Numbered from the stretch's first letter, positions 17,501 to 26,333 are shown. The stretch: DNA of 64,000 nucleotides from Acidobacteriota bacterium (GCA_003167215.1 PMTV01000023.1:1-64000); one strand, 5' to 3'. Numbers and translations are program-made. Notes: generated from the sequence alone by a model not told the origin.

Positions 17501-18524
17501 AGGCGGGACATTAACCCTCAGCGGCAGCCTGAACTACGGCGAAGGCCCGATGCGCTATGAAGTCAATGCGGAAACGCCGCAGGTCCGCATTCGCTACCCT
17601 GCCGGAATGAGCTGGTTGATCGGCGGAACGCTGCAATTGGCGGGAACGCCGGAGGCCGCGGTCCTTTCCGGACGCATAGAGGTGCAGCGCCTGCTGTTTG
17701 CTCAAGGCGTGGACCTGGCTTCGTTCTTTGCTTCGTCCTCGGACACAACTGCTGTAGCGGCGCCGACGTCGGCATTCATGAGGAACCTCACGTTTGACGT
17801 CTCGGGACACACGAACGCCGGAGCACGCATCGAATGGGGCGGGGCGCAAGTTGAAATAGACGGCGATCTCCATCTGCGGGGCACGTGGGACCATCCGGTT
17901 ATGCTCGGGCACATCCATTTGCTCGGTGGACAGATGGGATTCCGGGGCAATACTTTTACGCTGACTCGCGGCGACATCAATTTCGCAAATCCGTTCCGGC
18001 TGGACCCGGTCCTCAACGTGGAAGCCACCTCGGTAATCAGCCAATATCAAGTGACCATAAATTTCTCGGGCCCGGCAAGCCGCCTGTCGCTGAATTATCG
18101 TTCGGACCCGCCGCTGCCGGATTCGGACATCGTGGCTTTGCTCGCGCTGGGCAATACGGGACAAGAGAGCGCGCTGCGGTCGCAATCGGCGGGCGGCCAA
18201 AATTACGGCGCAACCGCACTGCTATCCGAGGCAATTTCAACGGGGCTGGGAGGGCGCATAGAAAAACTCTTCGGCATCAGCCATTTTCGGGTGGACCCGT
18301 TCCTCGCCGGCACGGCGACGGAATCGAACGCAGCCGCGCGCGTCACCATCGAACAGCAATTCTCGCGCGACCTTACGATCACTTACTCCTCCAACGCAGC
18401 TTCCGACCAGGAGCAACTGATTCAGGTCGAGTACCACTTGAGGCGCGATCTTTCGATTATTTTTCTCCGCGATGTAAATGGAACGTACGGATTGGATGTG
18501 AAATTTGTAAAGCACTTCAACTAA
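14589..18524 (+). CDS. tamB: TamB-like translocation/assembly protein (DUF490)
   Basis: About 1311 residues. It has an N-terminal membrane anchor (residues 9-28, IVLVLLLLITAGVVAFEAF), then an AsmA/TamB-like repeat of beta-strands for over 1100 residues (for example HADRVDLGITILSLV, GDLEYSLDFFRLSKATVTRG). The C-terminal TamB domain (residues ~1010-1311) contains VTINFSGPASRLSLNYRSDP, PLPDSDIVALLALGN and the motif LFGISHFRVDPFLAG. It bridges the inner and outer membranes and forms the TAM complex with an Omp85 partner. GTG start, overlapping the SurA-like gene's stop. It is convergent with modC, only 14 bp apart. The symbol rests on domain and context. Confidence 0.92.
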   Translation: MRRRRVARSIVLVLLLLITAGVVAFEAFKIEVVERWARDQIVQQLELRTGARVEVGTFHVNILRLRVQADNFTLHGLEDASKPPLFHADRVDLGITILSLVRRKFALSELVVDRPQVAVQFEKGGHSNLPTPKIVSSESWQQDLFDLQIRWLEVRDGSALINDRRVPLTAKGQNFEFKLNYGAARAGGDSYIGNLQWKQVEIAERKDAPFRSDISAKFTLHRDAFELDELVWKLPHSELNLRAELPSFSRANWNLRYRGRLTLADLRTIFRQTLVPDAIADFSGQASYTDGEWAASGHYAGRQINLPYVWFHANGIETWGDFEVAHEQLVVPNLGVRALGGTVEGRLEMDLKTLSVRTETHLRGTSLAAAFAAVNNPDFPVDTLHWDSIMEVDSTNTWSGPFQHFRSQGESRWTQPAHVPGVIPAAAAITYDYSDDAGAATFTHSEISTPTTRIEFDGYLGGRDSALELRLNADDLNPWDDFINKLRGAEAVPAHEAGDVVFRGRILGPIEGPTFAGHFRATNARYDALYWDSIDGDLEYSLDFFRLSKATVTRGQFSAALNVQLNFDGDWSFVPSSAWTLDAKVERGSVADLQAIFGTNYPVTGFLSGDFRGEGTSAVPVLNGNFVLDDMEAKGFHFDQLKGQLHLAHDEIRLSRAELRRDTGRVAGDVLYRPAEQTMEFNLNGTGIPLEKFAALQKTSMPIAGELDFNLRGDGPIRAPAAHGEIRLVGLKVGTDNEGNFRAQVESDGKNAQVTFNSEMSKGQLTGHLAIELTGDQIISGGLSAKQFDLDAFITAGLHLKNLTRPSAVDGEFTISGSLRQPDSIEVKVDISEVSFDYQFVQLQNDGPIQIVYHRNEVRIERLHLHGPYTDMQLSGSARFDRDRPLHFNLTGGINLQFAKGLIPNLEGQGEADVNVSVEGTISKPRITGRANVRDASAHYSDFPVGLSHVNGDLVFDQNRLLFDRVTAESGGGTLTLSGSLNYGEGPMRYEVNAETPQVRIRYPAGMSWLIGGTLQLAGTPEAAVLSGRIEVQRLLFAQGVDLASFFASSSDTTAVAAPTSAFMRNLTFDVSGHTNAGARIEWGGAQVEIDGDLHLRGTWDHPVMLGHIHLLGGQMGFRGNTFTLTRGDINFANPFRLDPVLNVEATSVISQYQVTINFSGPASRLSLNYRSDPPLPDSDIVALLALGNTGQESALRSQSAGGQNYGATALLSEAISTGLGGRIEKLFGISHFRVDPFLAGTATESNAAARVTIEQQFSRDLTITYSSNAASDQEQLIQVEYHLRRDLSIIFLRDVNGTYGLDVKFVKHFN

Positions 18525-18538
18525 TCTTCCCGCAGACA

Positions 18539-19618
18539 TTACTCCGGCATCAAGAAAAGTGAATCCGGGGAGAGCCGCACGTGCCAGGGGTGCGGCAGAT
18601 CGCGGAAGCGCTGCCATTTTTCTTTGAATACTTCGGCCTGCAAATCATACGCGCTCGTTTCCGCCAGGGGCGGACGAAGACTCAGATAGAGCGTAATCCG
18701 GAAAGGCGTCTCGGAAGCGCGAACAAGCCAACAAGGTAAGACATTCTCCGATGATGCGCCTTCCGGCATTGATTCCACAAAATGAATGTGGTGCGCCCGG
18801 ATGCCGAGGAAAGCCGGCGGCTTGGAGATGGTCTGTTCGGCGCGAAGGCGGCAGTTCCAGTCGAGGGCTTCCACACTGCCGTCCGCATTCATTCTCGCAC
18901 GCGAAAAATTCTTACAGCCTGTAAGCTGCGCCACTTCGCGCGTCGGCGGACGCCTGAAAACTTCCTCTTTGGGGCCGAACGCAGCCACTCGCCCGCGCGA
19001 AAGCACCAACAGTTGCTCGCCGAGGCGATACGCTTCCTCGATGTTGTGCGTCACGAGGAGTGTGGGACGCCGATAGGCCGCAAATGCTTCTTGAAGCTGC
19101 GCCTCGACCTGGCTTCGCAGATGAGTGTCGAGCGCCGAGAGTGGCTCATCGAGCAAAAGCGCCTCCGGATCGATCGCAAGAGCTCGCGCTAACGCGGTGC
19201 GCTGCTGTTCTCCGCCGGACAACACCTGCGGATAGCGCTCGGTGAGTCCTTCGAGATGCGTGCGCGCAATGAGTGCGGACAGACGGGCGGCCCGTTCCTC
19301 GCGCGAAAGACCGTTTAATCCGAACGCGATGTTTTCGGCGACAGTGTGGTGTGGAAAAAGCGCGTAATTCTGAAAAACCATTCCGATTCGCCGCTGGCGC
19401 GCTAGAAGTCGAATGCCTTGTTCGGAGTCAAACAAAATGCGACCGTTCAATGCAACGCGGCCGCGGCCGTGCCTCTGCAATCCGGCAATGCATTGCAGCA
19501 ACATTGTTTTGCCCGCGCCGGAAGCGCCGAGAATGCTGAGCGGCGCTTCCGATGCGCAGAACGAAACATTGAGTTGGAAATCGGGAAGCTCTTTTTCTAT
19601 TTGGACGTCGAGTGCCAT
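18539..19618 (-). CDS. modC: molybdate ABC transporter ATP-binding protein
   Basis: About 359 residues. Seen in order: Walker A GASGAGKTMLLQ near residue 35, Q-loop MVFQNYALFPH, signature LSGGEQQRTALARAL, Walker B ALLLDEPLSALD and the H-loop VTHNIEEA. A C-terminal TOBE-type region follows (residues ~280-359, IRAHHIHFVESMPEG onward), the usual molybdate/tungstate-binding domain. ATG at 19618 lies one base after the modB stop, in the same orientation; an upstream frame start is not needed. With modB and modA it completes a molybdate importer at the cytoplasmic membrane. Confidence 0.92.
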   Translation of the reverse strand: MALDVQIEKELPDFQLNVSFCASEAPLSILGASGAGKTMLLQCIAGLQRHGRGRVALNGRILFDSEQGIRLLARQRRIGMVFQNYALFPHHTVAENIAFGLNGLSREERAARLSALIARTHLEGLTERYPQVLSGGEQQRTALARALAIDPEALLLDEPLSALDTHLRSQVEAQLQEAFAAYRRPTLLVTHNIEEAYRLGEQLLVLSRGRVAAFGPKEEVFRRPPTREVAQLTGCKNFSRARMNADGSVEALDWNCRLRAEQTISKPPAFLGIRAHHIHFVESMPEGASSENVLPCWLVRASETPFRITLYLSLRPPLAETSAYDLQAEVFKEKWQRFRDLPHPWHVRLSPDSLFLMPE

Positions 19619-19619
19619 G

Positions 19620-20300
19620 TCAACGCGCCATCCGACGAGCGCGTCCAAGTCCTTGCGTGCGCGTCCAATAATACAGGCCGCTAAGAAGAGCGAGCGAAAT
19701 TACAACGTCCACAGCGCACCAGGACAGCGCACGCTGCGTTTCATCGGCTTCCACTGCAAAATAAATGGCGATTGGAATCGTCTCCGTCTTGCCGGGGATG
19801 TTTCCAGCGATCATCAGCGTGGCACCGAATTCCCCGAGAGCGCGAGCAAAAGAAAGTATCGTGCCGGCCAGCACTCCCGGCCAAGCAAGCGGCAGCGCGA
19901 TTTCCCGAAATACGCGCCATTCCGATGCACCCAATGTTCGTGCGGCCTGCAGCAATGCGGGTTCCACCTGTTCTAGAGCGGCGCGCGAAGTGAGGTACAT
20001 CAGCGGGAAGGCAACAACGGCGGCAGCGATCACAGTGGCGGGCCAGGAAAAAACTATGGTTGCGCCAAATTGAAGCAGCAACTTACCGAGCGGACCATGG
20101 CGCCCGAAGAGCAACAAAAGAAGAAAACCGACGACAGTAGGCGGCAAAACCAGAGGCAGGAGGAAAATTCCATCCACCAACGCCATGGCAGGTCCCGTAT
20201 AGCGTTCGCGCCAGACGGCCGCTGCCAGACCGAACACGAATGTGATTGCAGTGGCGGTGACGCTGGTCGCGAGCGATATCCAGAGCGGAGACAAGTCCAT
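19620..20300 (-). CDS. modB: molybdate ABC transporter permease
   Basis: About 226 residues with five to six membrane segments. The family motif PLVLPPTVVGFLLLLLFG near residue 50 and the EAA loop AARTLGASEWRVFREIALPL at ~residue 130 contact the ATPase. The C-terminus has LSWCAVDVVISLALLSGLYY. It transports molybdate together with ModA and ModC. It is translationally close to modC and starts 19 bp after modA ends. Confidence 0.93.
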   Translation of the reverse strand: MDLSPLWISLATSVTATAITFVFGLAAAVWRERYTGPAMALVDGIFLLPLVLPPTVVGFLLLLLFGRHGPLGKLLLQFGATIVFSWPATVIAAAVVAFPLMYLTSRAALEQVEPALLQAARTLGASEWRVFREIALPLAWPGVLAGTILSFARALGEFGATLMIAGNIPGKTETIPIAIYFAVEADETQRALSWCAVDVVISLALLSGLYYWTRTQGLGRARRMAR

Positions 20301-20319
20301 CGGCAGGATTGTAGCCGGA

Positions 20320-21159
20320 TCAGATCTTTCCGGATGGATTATTCGGGTCGTTGAACCCGTAAGTCTTGAAAATCTCGAGTGCGTGCGGGGTCTCCAAGAA
20401 CTTGAGGAACGCGCCCGCGGCCGCCGAATCCTTGGAGTTTTTCAGAACTGCGGCGGGATACACAATTGGATCGTGCGAACTGGGCGGAGCGGTAAAAATG
20501 GTCCGGATTTTCGGCGAGGTCTGGGCATCGGTGCGGTAAACCAACCCCGCATCCGCGTTGCCCGTTGCGACGTAGGTGAGGACCTGACGAACGTCCTTGG
20601 CGTAAACGGCCTTTTTCTGCACCGCGTCCCACAAGTTAAGCTTTTCCAGCGTCTGTTGCGCGTACATGCCAGCCGGAACAGTGGCGGGTTCGCCCAGTGC
20701 GACAGTCTTGACACTCGATTTAGCCAAATCTTGAAACGTGTGAATATCGTCGGAGGCTGAAGGCGCAATCAGTACCAGATCGTTCGCAACGATGTCGTGC
20801 CGCGTTTCAGCAATAATCAGGCCTGCTGATTGAAGGGCATCCATCTGCTTCTGAGCCGCCGCAAAAAATATGTCCACCGGGGCGCCCTGCTCGATTTGAT
20901 GTTGCAAGGTTCCCGAGGCGCCATAATTAAACGTGATTTTCGCGCCGGGGTGGTCGCGCTCGTACTCACGCCCGAGTTGGTCAAGAGTGCCCTTGAGGCT
21001 GATGGCCGCTGATACGGTGACAGAGGAAGGTTGCGGCGCCGGCGATTGCTGCGCTTGGGCGCCACAAATTCCTAGGATCAATAAAGCCGGAAGAATGCCC
21101 CCGAGCCACAGCGCGCGAGTAATTGACCGACGACTCGCGCGGCGGAAAATTCTTGGCAT
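20320..21159 (-). CDS. modA: molybdate-binding periplasmic protein
   Basis: About 279 residues: a signal peptide (LWLGGILPALLILGICGAQA), then a mature protein starting SVTVSAAISLKGTLDQL, the classic ModA beginning (V.VSAA.SL...). Ligand-side motifs follow: NYGASGTLQHQIEQGAPVDI, FFAAAQKQMDALQ, DIVANDLVLIAP, ALGEPATVPAGMYAQQTLE, and VLTYVATGNADAGLVY. ATG at 21159 follows AAGGAG at 8 bases. The DUF2059 gene lies 39 bp upstream in the same direction and may share the transcript. Confidence 0.93.
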   Translation of the reverse strand: MPRIFRRASRRSITRALWLGGILPALLILGICGAQAQQSPAPQPSSVTVSAAISLKGTLDQLGREYERDHPGAKITFNYGASGTLQHQIEQGAPVDIFFAAAQKQMDALQSAGLIIAETRHDIVANDLVLIAPSASDDIHTFQDLAKSSVKTVALGEPATVPAGMYAQQTLEKLNLWDAVQKKAVYAKDVRQVLTYVATGNADAGLVYRTDAQTSPKIRTIFTAPPSSHDPIVYPAAVLKNSKDSAAAGAFLKFLETPHALEIFKTYGFNDPNNPSGKI

Positions 21160-21198
21160 TAGCAAATCTCCTTTCTTACGACTCTCGCCTTCACTGAC

Positions 21199-21894
21199 TT
21201 ACTGCTGCGGAGGCTTTGGAGTTGGCGCTGGGCTCGGTGCCGGTGCGGTAGGAGGCGTTGCCGGCGACCCTGGGGCTGGAGCGGGTGCAGCACTGGGCGC
21301 CGGGGCCGGCTTCGACGGGTCCGGGGGAAGCAGCGGTTTTATCTGGGGATATTCATCACTCATCCCGTGCAGCACTTCTATCACTACTTTTTGATCCATT
21401 TGCATGCCAGTAGTTTGCGCTTCGCGGCTGACGTCCGGCATTTCCTTCACCATTAGCTGGCCGAGTGGCGATTCGTAAAACTTCGTCACGCCTTGAATAT
21501 CTTCTATCGAAAAGTGCCGGGCATAGATGGCGACCATCGCGTCCGTTATGGCGGCCGGAGGTGCACTGGCGCTGAACTTCGTTGTAAACGTCTCCATAAA
21601 TTTGGGCAACTGGTCAGCCGGAACCACGCGACTCATCCCAGTGTGCACTCGGTCGGTCCATCCGGCGGCAATGTCTTCGCCCTCCTTGGACACGCCCGTA
21701 ATCTCCAATAAATGGCGGATGGCTGCATCTTTGGCAGGATCTAATTTCTCGGACGGAGCTACTGGAGGCGTGGCAGCAGGTTGTCCCGGCTGAGCCGGCG
21801 CGGGCTTTTGTTGCGCAGCGCCTGGAGGCGCTTGCGCCAGTAACGGACTCGCTGTTAATAGAACAGCGGCAATCAGGGCGGTTCCTAGTTTCAT
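21199..21894 (-). CDS. secreted DUF2059 protein with Pro/Ala-rich ends
   Basis: About 231 residues. Signal peptide (AALIAAVLL-type, cleavage near LLAQAPPG), a Pro/Ala/Gln linker (residues 20-50), then a DUF2059 core: AIRHLLEITGVSKEG, a central helix region, and the diagnostic MVAIYARHFSIEDIQGVTKF with YESPLGQLMVKEMP. It ends in a second Pro/Ala-rich tail. ATG follows GGAG. The exact role is unknown. It lies just upstream of modA in the same direction, possibly on one transcript. Confidence 0.85.
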   Translation of the reverse strand: MKLGTALIAAVLLTASPLLAQAPPGAAQQKPAPAQPGQPAATPPVAPSEKLDPAKDAAIRHLLEITGVSKEGEDIAAGWTDRVHTGMSRVVPADQLPKFMETFTTKFSASAPPAAITDAMVAIYARHFSIEDIQGVTKFYESPLGQLMVKEMPDVSREAQTTGMQMDQKVVIEVLHGMSDEYPQIKPLLPPDPSKPAPAPSAAPAPAPGSPATPPTAPAPSPAPTPKPPQQ

Positions 21895-22121
21895 CTGATT
21901 CTCCTATTCATTGGTCTGGGCTCTTGCCCTGACGGTCGTTCCTTGGAATCGTATCGAACACCGGGCATAGATGCAATTTGTCCCGCCGTTTGGTGGTGGG
22001 TTGGTTTCCGATTATCCGACGAATCAGGAGTTACAAATCTGGGATTTCTAGCTTTTTAGGGCCTTCGCTATAAACGGGGGACAAACCCTTATACAACCAA
22101 ATTCCTGGCTCGCAGCCGCCC

Positions 22122-23867
22122 TCACTTTGCCCGATACACCATCTTTCCAGCTACCATGGTCCACAACACCTTCGCGTCCCGCATTTCCTCGGGAGAAACC
22201 GTCAAAACGTCGCGGTCCAGCAAAACCAAATCCGCACGCTTGCCGGCTGCGATCATTCCAATGGAATCGAGATTCATGGCGCGAGCCGAGTTCCGCGTAT
22301 AGGCATAGAACATTGCTTCGCGTGGCATTGCCTGCGATGGGTCAAGCACTCCTTCCGGTCCTTTGCGCGTTTCCGCCTGATAAATCGCCCAGAACACGTT
22401 CGCGCTTGAAACCGGCCAGTCGCTCGCGCCTGAAATGATCCCGCCACTATCGAGGATCGACCGTGCCGGATATTGCCACTCGTAAATACTTGCGTCCAGA
22501 TAAGGCTTCACTATTTCGATGGTGTCCTGGCTCGCATCCGCCCATAAAAGCTGTAAAGCGCTCACCACGCCCAATTCCCGAAACCGAGCGAAGTCAGCCG
22601 GCTGCACGAACTGTTCATGCGTAATCGTGTGCGGCAATCCAGAATTTCCATTGGCCGTTCGCGCGGCTGCAATCCCATCCAACGCTTCCGTAACTGCTTG
22701 ATCGCCGATCGCGTGCACGTGGATGATCAACCCTTCCTTGTCCGCTTCCACGCAGAGAGCGGCAAAGTTCTTCGGATCGAACAGCAGATCGCCGTTCCGC
22801 CCCGTGTTTTTGTACGGCTTGCTGAGATGCGCCGTCTGAGACGGATACTCCACTACTCCATCCGCAAACACTTTGATCCCGCTCACGTGCAGATTAGGGA
22901 CGTTCTTGTAAGCCGCGCGCGTTTTCTGAACGTCGGCAAGCTCCGCCGCAGGATTCTTCGCAAACACCTGTGGAAATGCCGCGACCTGAGAGTTTAGTTC
23001 TCCGTGCTCCGCCAGCAACCGATAGGCCTGCAATACATAGTCAGCGGCCAACGGATCAAGCCACGCAGTGATCCCGAGCGAGTAGTTATATGCCAGTGCA
23101 GTGCGTCCCGCTTTCAGCAACTCGTCGGGAGTACGCTGCGGGAGCAAAGGTTCGATTTTCTCCGTGCCCGCATCCACCAGAAAACCGTTGGGATGCATAT
23201 CCTTATCTGCGCCGTAGTAACTCCGTTTCTCCGGGGAAAGTGTCTTCAGGAAATCAGTTGTGATGCCCGCGCGTTCCAACAGAGCGCGATTCGCCCACGC
23301 CGTGTGCCCATCCATTCCACGCAGAAGGACGCTTTGCTTCTCATAAGCTCCGGTACTGAAGCGGGCGTTGAGGACATCGATGTGCGACCAGAATTCGAGC
23401 GGCATGCCAAGAATTTCAACAATATCCCCTCGCATGGCCTTGCCCGTCTTTTTCGCATCTTCTACAAATGGCGGAAGCTCGTTGAGCGATTGCACTTTCT
23501 CGCTGGCATCGGCGGAAATCAGGGCGAGTCCCCCATCGATTGAGTGACTATGCGAATCGATGAACCCGGGGAAAAGACTCTTGCCGTCTAGATCAATACG
23601 TTCGGCATTCTCGGATACAGACTTTGCCACTTCCGGGAGGTTGCCCACCGCGATAATCTTGCCTCCACGAATGGCAACCGCTTCCGCATAAGGTCTCTGT
23701 GCGTCGCCTGTGAAGACCTTGGCATGAAAGAAGATTCGCTCAACAGAACTTTCCTGGGCCCAAAGCGAAGAATCCGTCTGAACAAGAAAGACAGTTGCCA
23801 CGAAAAGAAGAGCCGAATAATAACGCGAAAAGTGTCTCACCCGATCACCCTTTCCAAAGTTCAGCAT
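22122..23867 (-). CDS. exported amidohydrolase, YtcJ-like
   Basis: About 581 residues. Signal peptide (SRYYSALLFVATVFLVQTDS, cleavage near SLWAQ), then the metal-dependent hydrolase fold of the amidohydrolase superfamily. It has FPGFIDSHSHSIDGGLALIS with the first His-x-His metal pair, HVHAIGDQAVTEALDGI with later metal His residues, ISGASDWPVSSANVFWAIYQ with the catalytic Asp, and a composite-domain C-terminus (MIAAGKRADLVLLDRDVLTV). The substrate is unknown; family members hydrolyse N-acyl or formamide-like bonds. ATG at 23867 is preferred over an upstream frame because the signal peptide begins there. It is alone and divergent from pcm. Confidence 0.88.
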   Translation of the reverse strand: MLNFGKGDRVRHFSRYYSALLFVATVFLVQTDSSLWAQESSVERIFFHAKVFTGDAQRPYAEAVAIRGGKIIAVGNLPEVAKSVSENAERIDLDGKSLFPGFIDSHSHSIDGGLALISADASEKVQSLNELPPFVEDAKKTGKAMRGDIVEILGMPLEFWSHIDVLNARFSTGAYEKQSVLLRGMDGHTAWANRALLERAGITTDFLKTLSPEKRSYYGADKDMHPNGFLVDAGTEKIEPLLPQRTPDELLKAGRTALAYNYSLGITAWLDPLAADYVLQAYRLLAEHGELNSQVAAFPQVFAKNPAAELADVQKTRAAYKNVPNLHVSGIKVFADGVVEYPSQTAHLSKPYKNTGRNGDLLFDPKNFAALCVEADKEGLIIHVHAIGDQAVTEALDGIAAARTANGNSGLPHTITHEQFVQPADFARFRELGVVSALQLLWADASQDTIEIVKPYLDASIYEWQYPARSILDSGGIISGASDWPVSSANVFWAIYQAETRKGPEGVLDPSQAMPREAMFYAYTRNSARAMNLDSIGMIAAGKRADLVLLDRDVLTVSPEEMRDAKVLWTMVAGKMVYRAK

Positions 23868-24139
23868 TGCGCAAAATTCAAACAGACAGGCCACAACTAT
23901 ACACAAGTCTCCCGGACTATGAGCTGGACGATGGAGACGGCGACAACGCTGCTGTCGTAGATGAACGGGCAACCCGTACGACGATTTCGAATTGCCTCAA
24001 GACCGAAAAAGGCCGAACGGGATGAGTCACGGCCTGATCGGAGGTAGCGCTGACCGGAAACTGACTCGCTACGCGCCGATTTATGAACTAGCCGATTCGG
24101 TAGCAACCTCGCGCCGGGCTGTGATAGCTTCTGCAAAGC

Positions 24140-24865
24140 ATGAGCGAAAATGGCAACACCTGCCCGGCCGTCGAAGAGAATTTCGAAGCGGCGCGCCGAG
24201 AAATGGTTGCGCGGCAAATCCGCGAGCGAGGCATTCATTCGAAGCGCGTACTTGACGCCATGATGGACGTTCGACGCCATCTTTTTGTTTCACGCGACCA
24301 AGCCAGCCAAGCTTATGCGGATGAGCCGCTTCCAATAGGCAAAGCCCAAACCATCTCGCAGCCGTTCATGGTAGCGGCGATGGCTGAGGCGCTTTCCCTG
24401 GAAGGTTCGGAACGGGTGTTGGAGGTGGGCGCAGGTTCCGGCTATCAGGCGGCGGTGTTGTCATTGTTAGCGCGCAAGGTGGTCGCTGTCGAGACACAGC
24501 CTGCTCTTGCTGCGGCGGCACGCGAGCGGTTGTCGCGCCTGGGCTATTCAAATGTTCGCATTGAAGAAGGCGACGGATCGATGGGGTGGCCGCCCGACAA
24601 CTCTTTGGAAGGGCCGCCAACCGCGGAGTACGAAGCCATTCTCGTTTCCGCCGCTGCTCCGGCGGTTCCGCCGCCGTTGGTGGTGCAATTAGCAGAAGGC
24701 GGGCGTCTGGTGATACCGGTGGGAGGTTCCGAAAACCAGGAATTGCTACAAATTGTGAAACGCCACGGGCGCACCACACAACGATCGCTTTATGCCTGCC
24801 GTTTCGTTCCGCTGCTGGGACGCTATGGATGGAATCCCATCGCGCCAGGATCGCCGCGGGAATGA
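24140..24865 (+). CDS. pcm: protein-L-isoaspartate O-methyltransferase
   Basis: About 241 residues. It repairs isomerised aspartyl residues using SAM. Seen: MVARQIRERGIHSKRVLDAM, then ADEPLPIGKAQTISQPFMVA (the conserved IG.GQTIS motif), and the SAM motif VLEVGAGSGYQAAVLSLLA at residues ~92-110. Also seen are VVAVETQPAL and the family loop near residue 175 (ILVSAAAPAVPPPLV). It overlaps the next gene by ATGA at 24862-24865, so translation of the two is probably coupled. Confidence 0.93.
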   Translation: MSENGNTCPAVEENFEAARREMVARQIRERGIHSKRVLDAMMDVRRHLFVSRDQASQAYADEPLPIGKAQTISQPFMVAAMAEALSLEGSERVLEVGAGSGYQAAVLSLLARKVVAVETQPALAAAARERLSRLGYSNVRIEEGDGSMGWPPDNSLEGPPTAEYEAILVSAAAPAVPPPLVVQLAEGGRLVIPVGGSENQELLQIVKRHGRTTQRSLYACRFVPLLGRYGWNPIAPGSPRE

Positions 24866-25620
24866 TTCCGCCGCCGGAACTTTCTATTATCGTTCCCGCT
24901 TATAACGAAGAAACGAGATTGCCTCGCACGCTTACTCGCATTCGGGACTATTTTGCGAGCCGCGGAATGGGCTCCGACCAACTCGAAATTCTGATTGTTG
25001 ACGATGGTTCCGAGGATGGGACAGTTCAGGTCGCCGAAAAATGGGCGCGCGAGTGGCCTTCCGTGCGCGTGGTCTCAAACGGGGATAACCGCGGAAAGGG
25101 CTACAGCGTGCGCCATGGCATGCTGGAAGCACGCGGCCGAATCGCTCTTTTTACCGATGCGGATCTTTCTTCGCCCATCGAGGAATCTGAAAAACTCCTT
25201 GCGGCGATCAAGGATGGAAATGAAGTCGCAATCGGTTCGCGCGCCCTGGATCGTACACTGATCACTCTGCACCAGTCGCGGCTGCGCGAGCTTGCGGGCA
25301 TGATCTTTAATGGCTTCGTGCGGATATTTGTTGGCTTACCTTTCAGCGACACGCAATGCGGGTTCAAGGCGTTCGTGCGGGAGCCTTCACGAGTCGTCTT
25401 CGAGCAGCAGCGCATCGAACGTTTCGGATTCGATCCCGAAATACTTTTCCTCGCGAAACGTCACGGCCTGCGAACCGCGGAGGTTGCCGTTCGATGGGCG
25501 CACGATCCAGCGACAAAAGTGCACATGATTCGCGATAGTTTGATGATGTTCTTCGATCTTGGCCTCATCCGCTGGAACTGGCTGGTGGGCCGCTATCCCA
25601 AACGGCCCGGCGAGAAATAG
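24862..25620 (+). CDS. GT2 glycosyltransferase, dolichyl-phosphate-glucose-synthase-like
   Basis: About 252 residues, no membrane segments. The GT-A core is clear: LSIIVPAYNEETRLPRTLTR, LEILIVDDGSEDGTVQVA, VRHGMLEARGRIALFTDADL (the DxD-type Asp site), GSRALDRTLITLHQSRLREL, and QCGFKAFVREPSRVVFEQQ. The pattern matches the polyprenyl-phosphate glycosyltransferases (DPG/DPM synthase type), which charge a lipid carrier for cell-surface glycans. It overlaps pcm; the functional link to repair is unclear. It is convergent with the DinB-like gene, only 4 bp apart. Confidence 0.88.
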   Translation: MIPPPELSIIVPAYNEETRLPRTLTRIRDYFASRGMGSDQLEILIVDDGSEDGTVQVAEKWAREWPSVRVVSNGDNRGKGYSVRHGMLEARGRIALFTDADLSSPIEESEKLLAAIKDGNEVAIGSRALDRTLITLHQSRLRELAGMIFNGFVRIFVGLPFSDTQCGFKAFVREPSRVVFEQQRIERFGFDPEILFLAKRHGLRTAEVAVRWAHDPATKVHMIRDSLMMFFDLGLIRWNWLVGRYPKRPGEK

Positions 25621-25624
25621 GCCG

Positions 25625-26179
25625 TCATTCTTTGTGGGGTTGCGCGGCTGTTGGTGGCAGAAAGCCATTAAGCCTTAGATAGGTCGCGGCCATGCTGTAA
25701 TGGTCGGCGAAATCGTTCGTCAGCGCGATCATTGCCGCCGCGCGAGAGATTTTGTGGTCACCGAACACCGTCAACTGTTCGCCGAGATTTGAGTCGTCCA
25801 CCTTGGCTAGACTTTGCGAGCAGAAGTCGAATGAAGCCTTCAGCGAAGCTACAAGCTTATCTTTGGGGTCCGTCTCGCTCGGCTTATCCTGGGTTGGCGC
25901 TGGGACGCCGGAAATTTTGGAGCAGAGACCATAATTTGAACCGATCATGTGCGTGACCAGTTTTCCGAAGGACATCTGAGCGGGTGTGGGATGGAAGCTA
26001 TACTTGTCCGCAGGCATTTCATCAGCCGCAGCCACCATATTTTTGGACGCTCGCTCTACGCTACTTCTCACAGTATTAGAAACCGGGTTTGTCTCGGGTT
26101 GGCTTGTTTGCTGTGCGTTCGCCGCAAACGGAATGAAAGCTATTGCCAAAATCAGGAGCAAAAGTCGGCTGAGTTTCAC
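25625..26179 (-). CDS. exported DinB-superfamily protein
   Basis: About 184 residues. The signal peptide MKLSRLLLLILAIAFIPFAA is unusual for a fold normally found in the cytoplasm. The helix-bundle pattern follows: MVAAADEMPADKYSFHPTPA, MSFGKLVTHMIGSNYGLCS with a His, then FDFCSQSLAKVDDSNLGE, and a last helix DFADHYSMAATYLRLNGF. His residues at about 68, 77 and 166 are in positions expected for the DinB metal triad. GTG start with GGAGGTGA. Possibly a metal-dependent enzyme of the periplasm; substrate unknown. Confidence 0.8.
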   Translation of the reverse strand: MKLSRLLLLILAIAFIPFAANAQQTSQPETNPVSNTVRSSVERASKNMVAAADEMPADKYSFHPTPAQMSFGKLVTHMIGSNYGLCSKISGVPAPTQDKPSETDPKDKLVASLKASFDFCSQSLAKVDDSNLGEQLTVFGDHKISRAAAMIALTNDFADHYSMAATYLRLNGFLPPTAAQPHKE

Positions 26180-26333
26180 AGCGTCACCTCCGGCGTTTCT
26201 TGCAGCCTCAGGATAGACTCGGAGATTGAGGCTTACAAGTGATTTGGAGTGGCAGCCGCGGGGCGTACGATCACGCCACTTTGGAAAACAAAGTACTTTA
26301 CGAATGCCGGTAGCTCAGCTATCCTTTCTGCGT

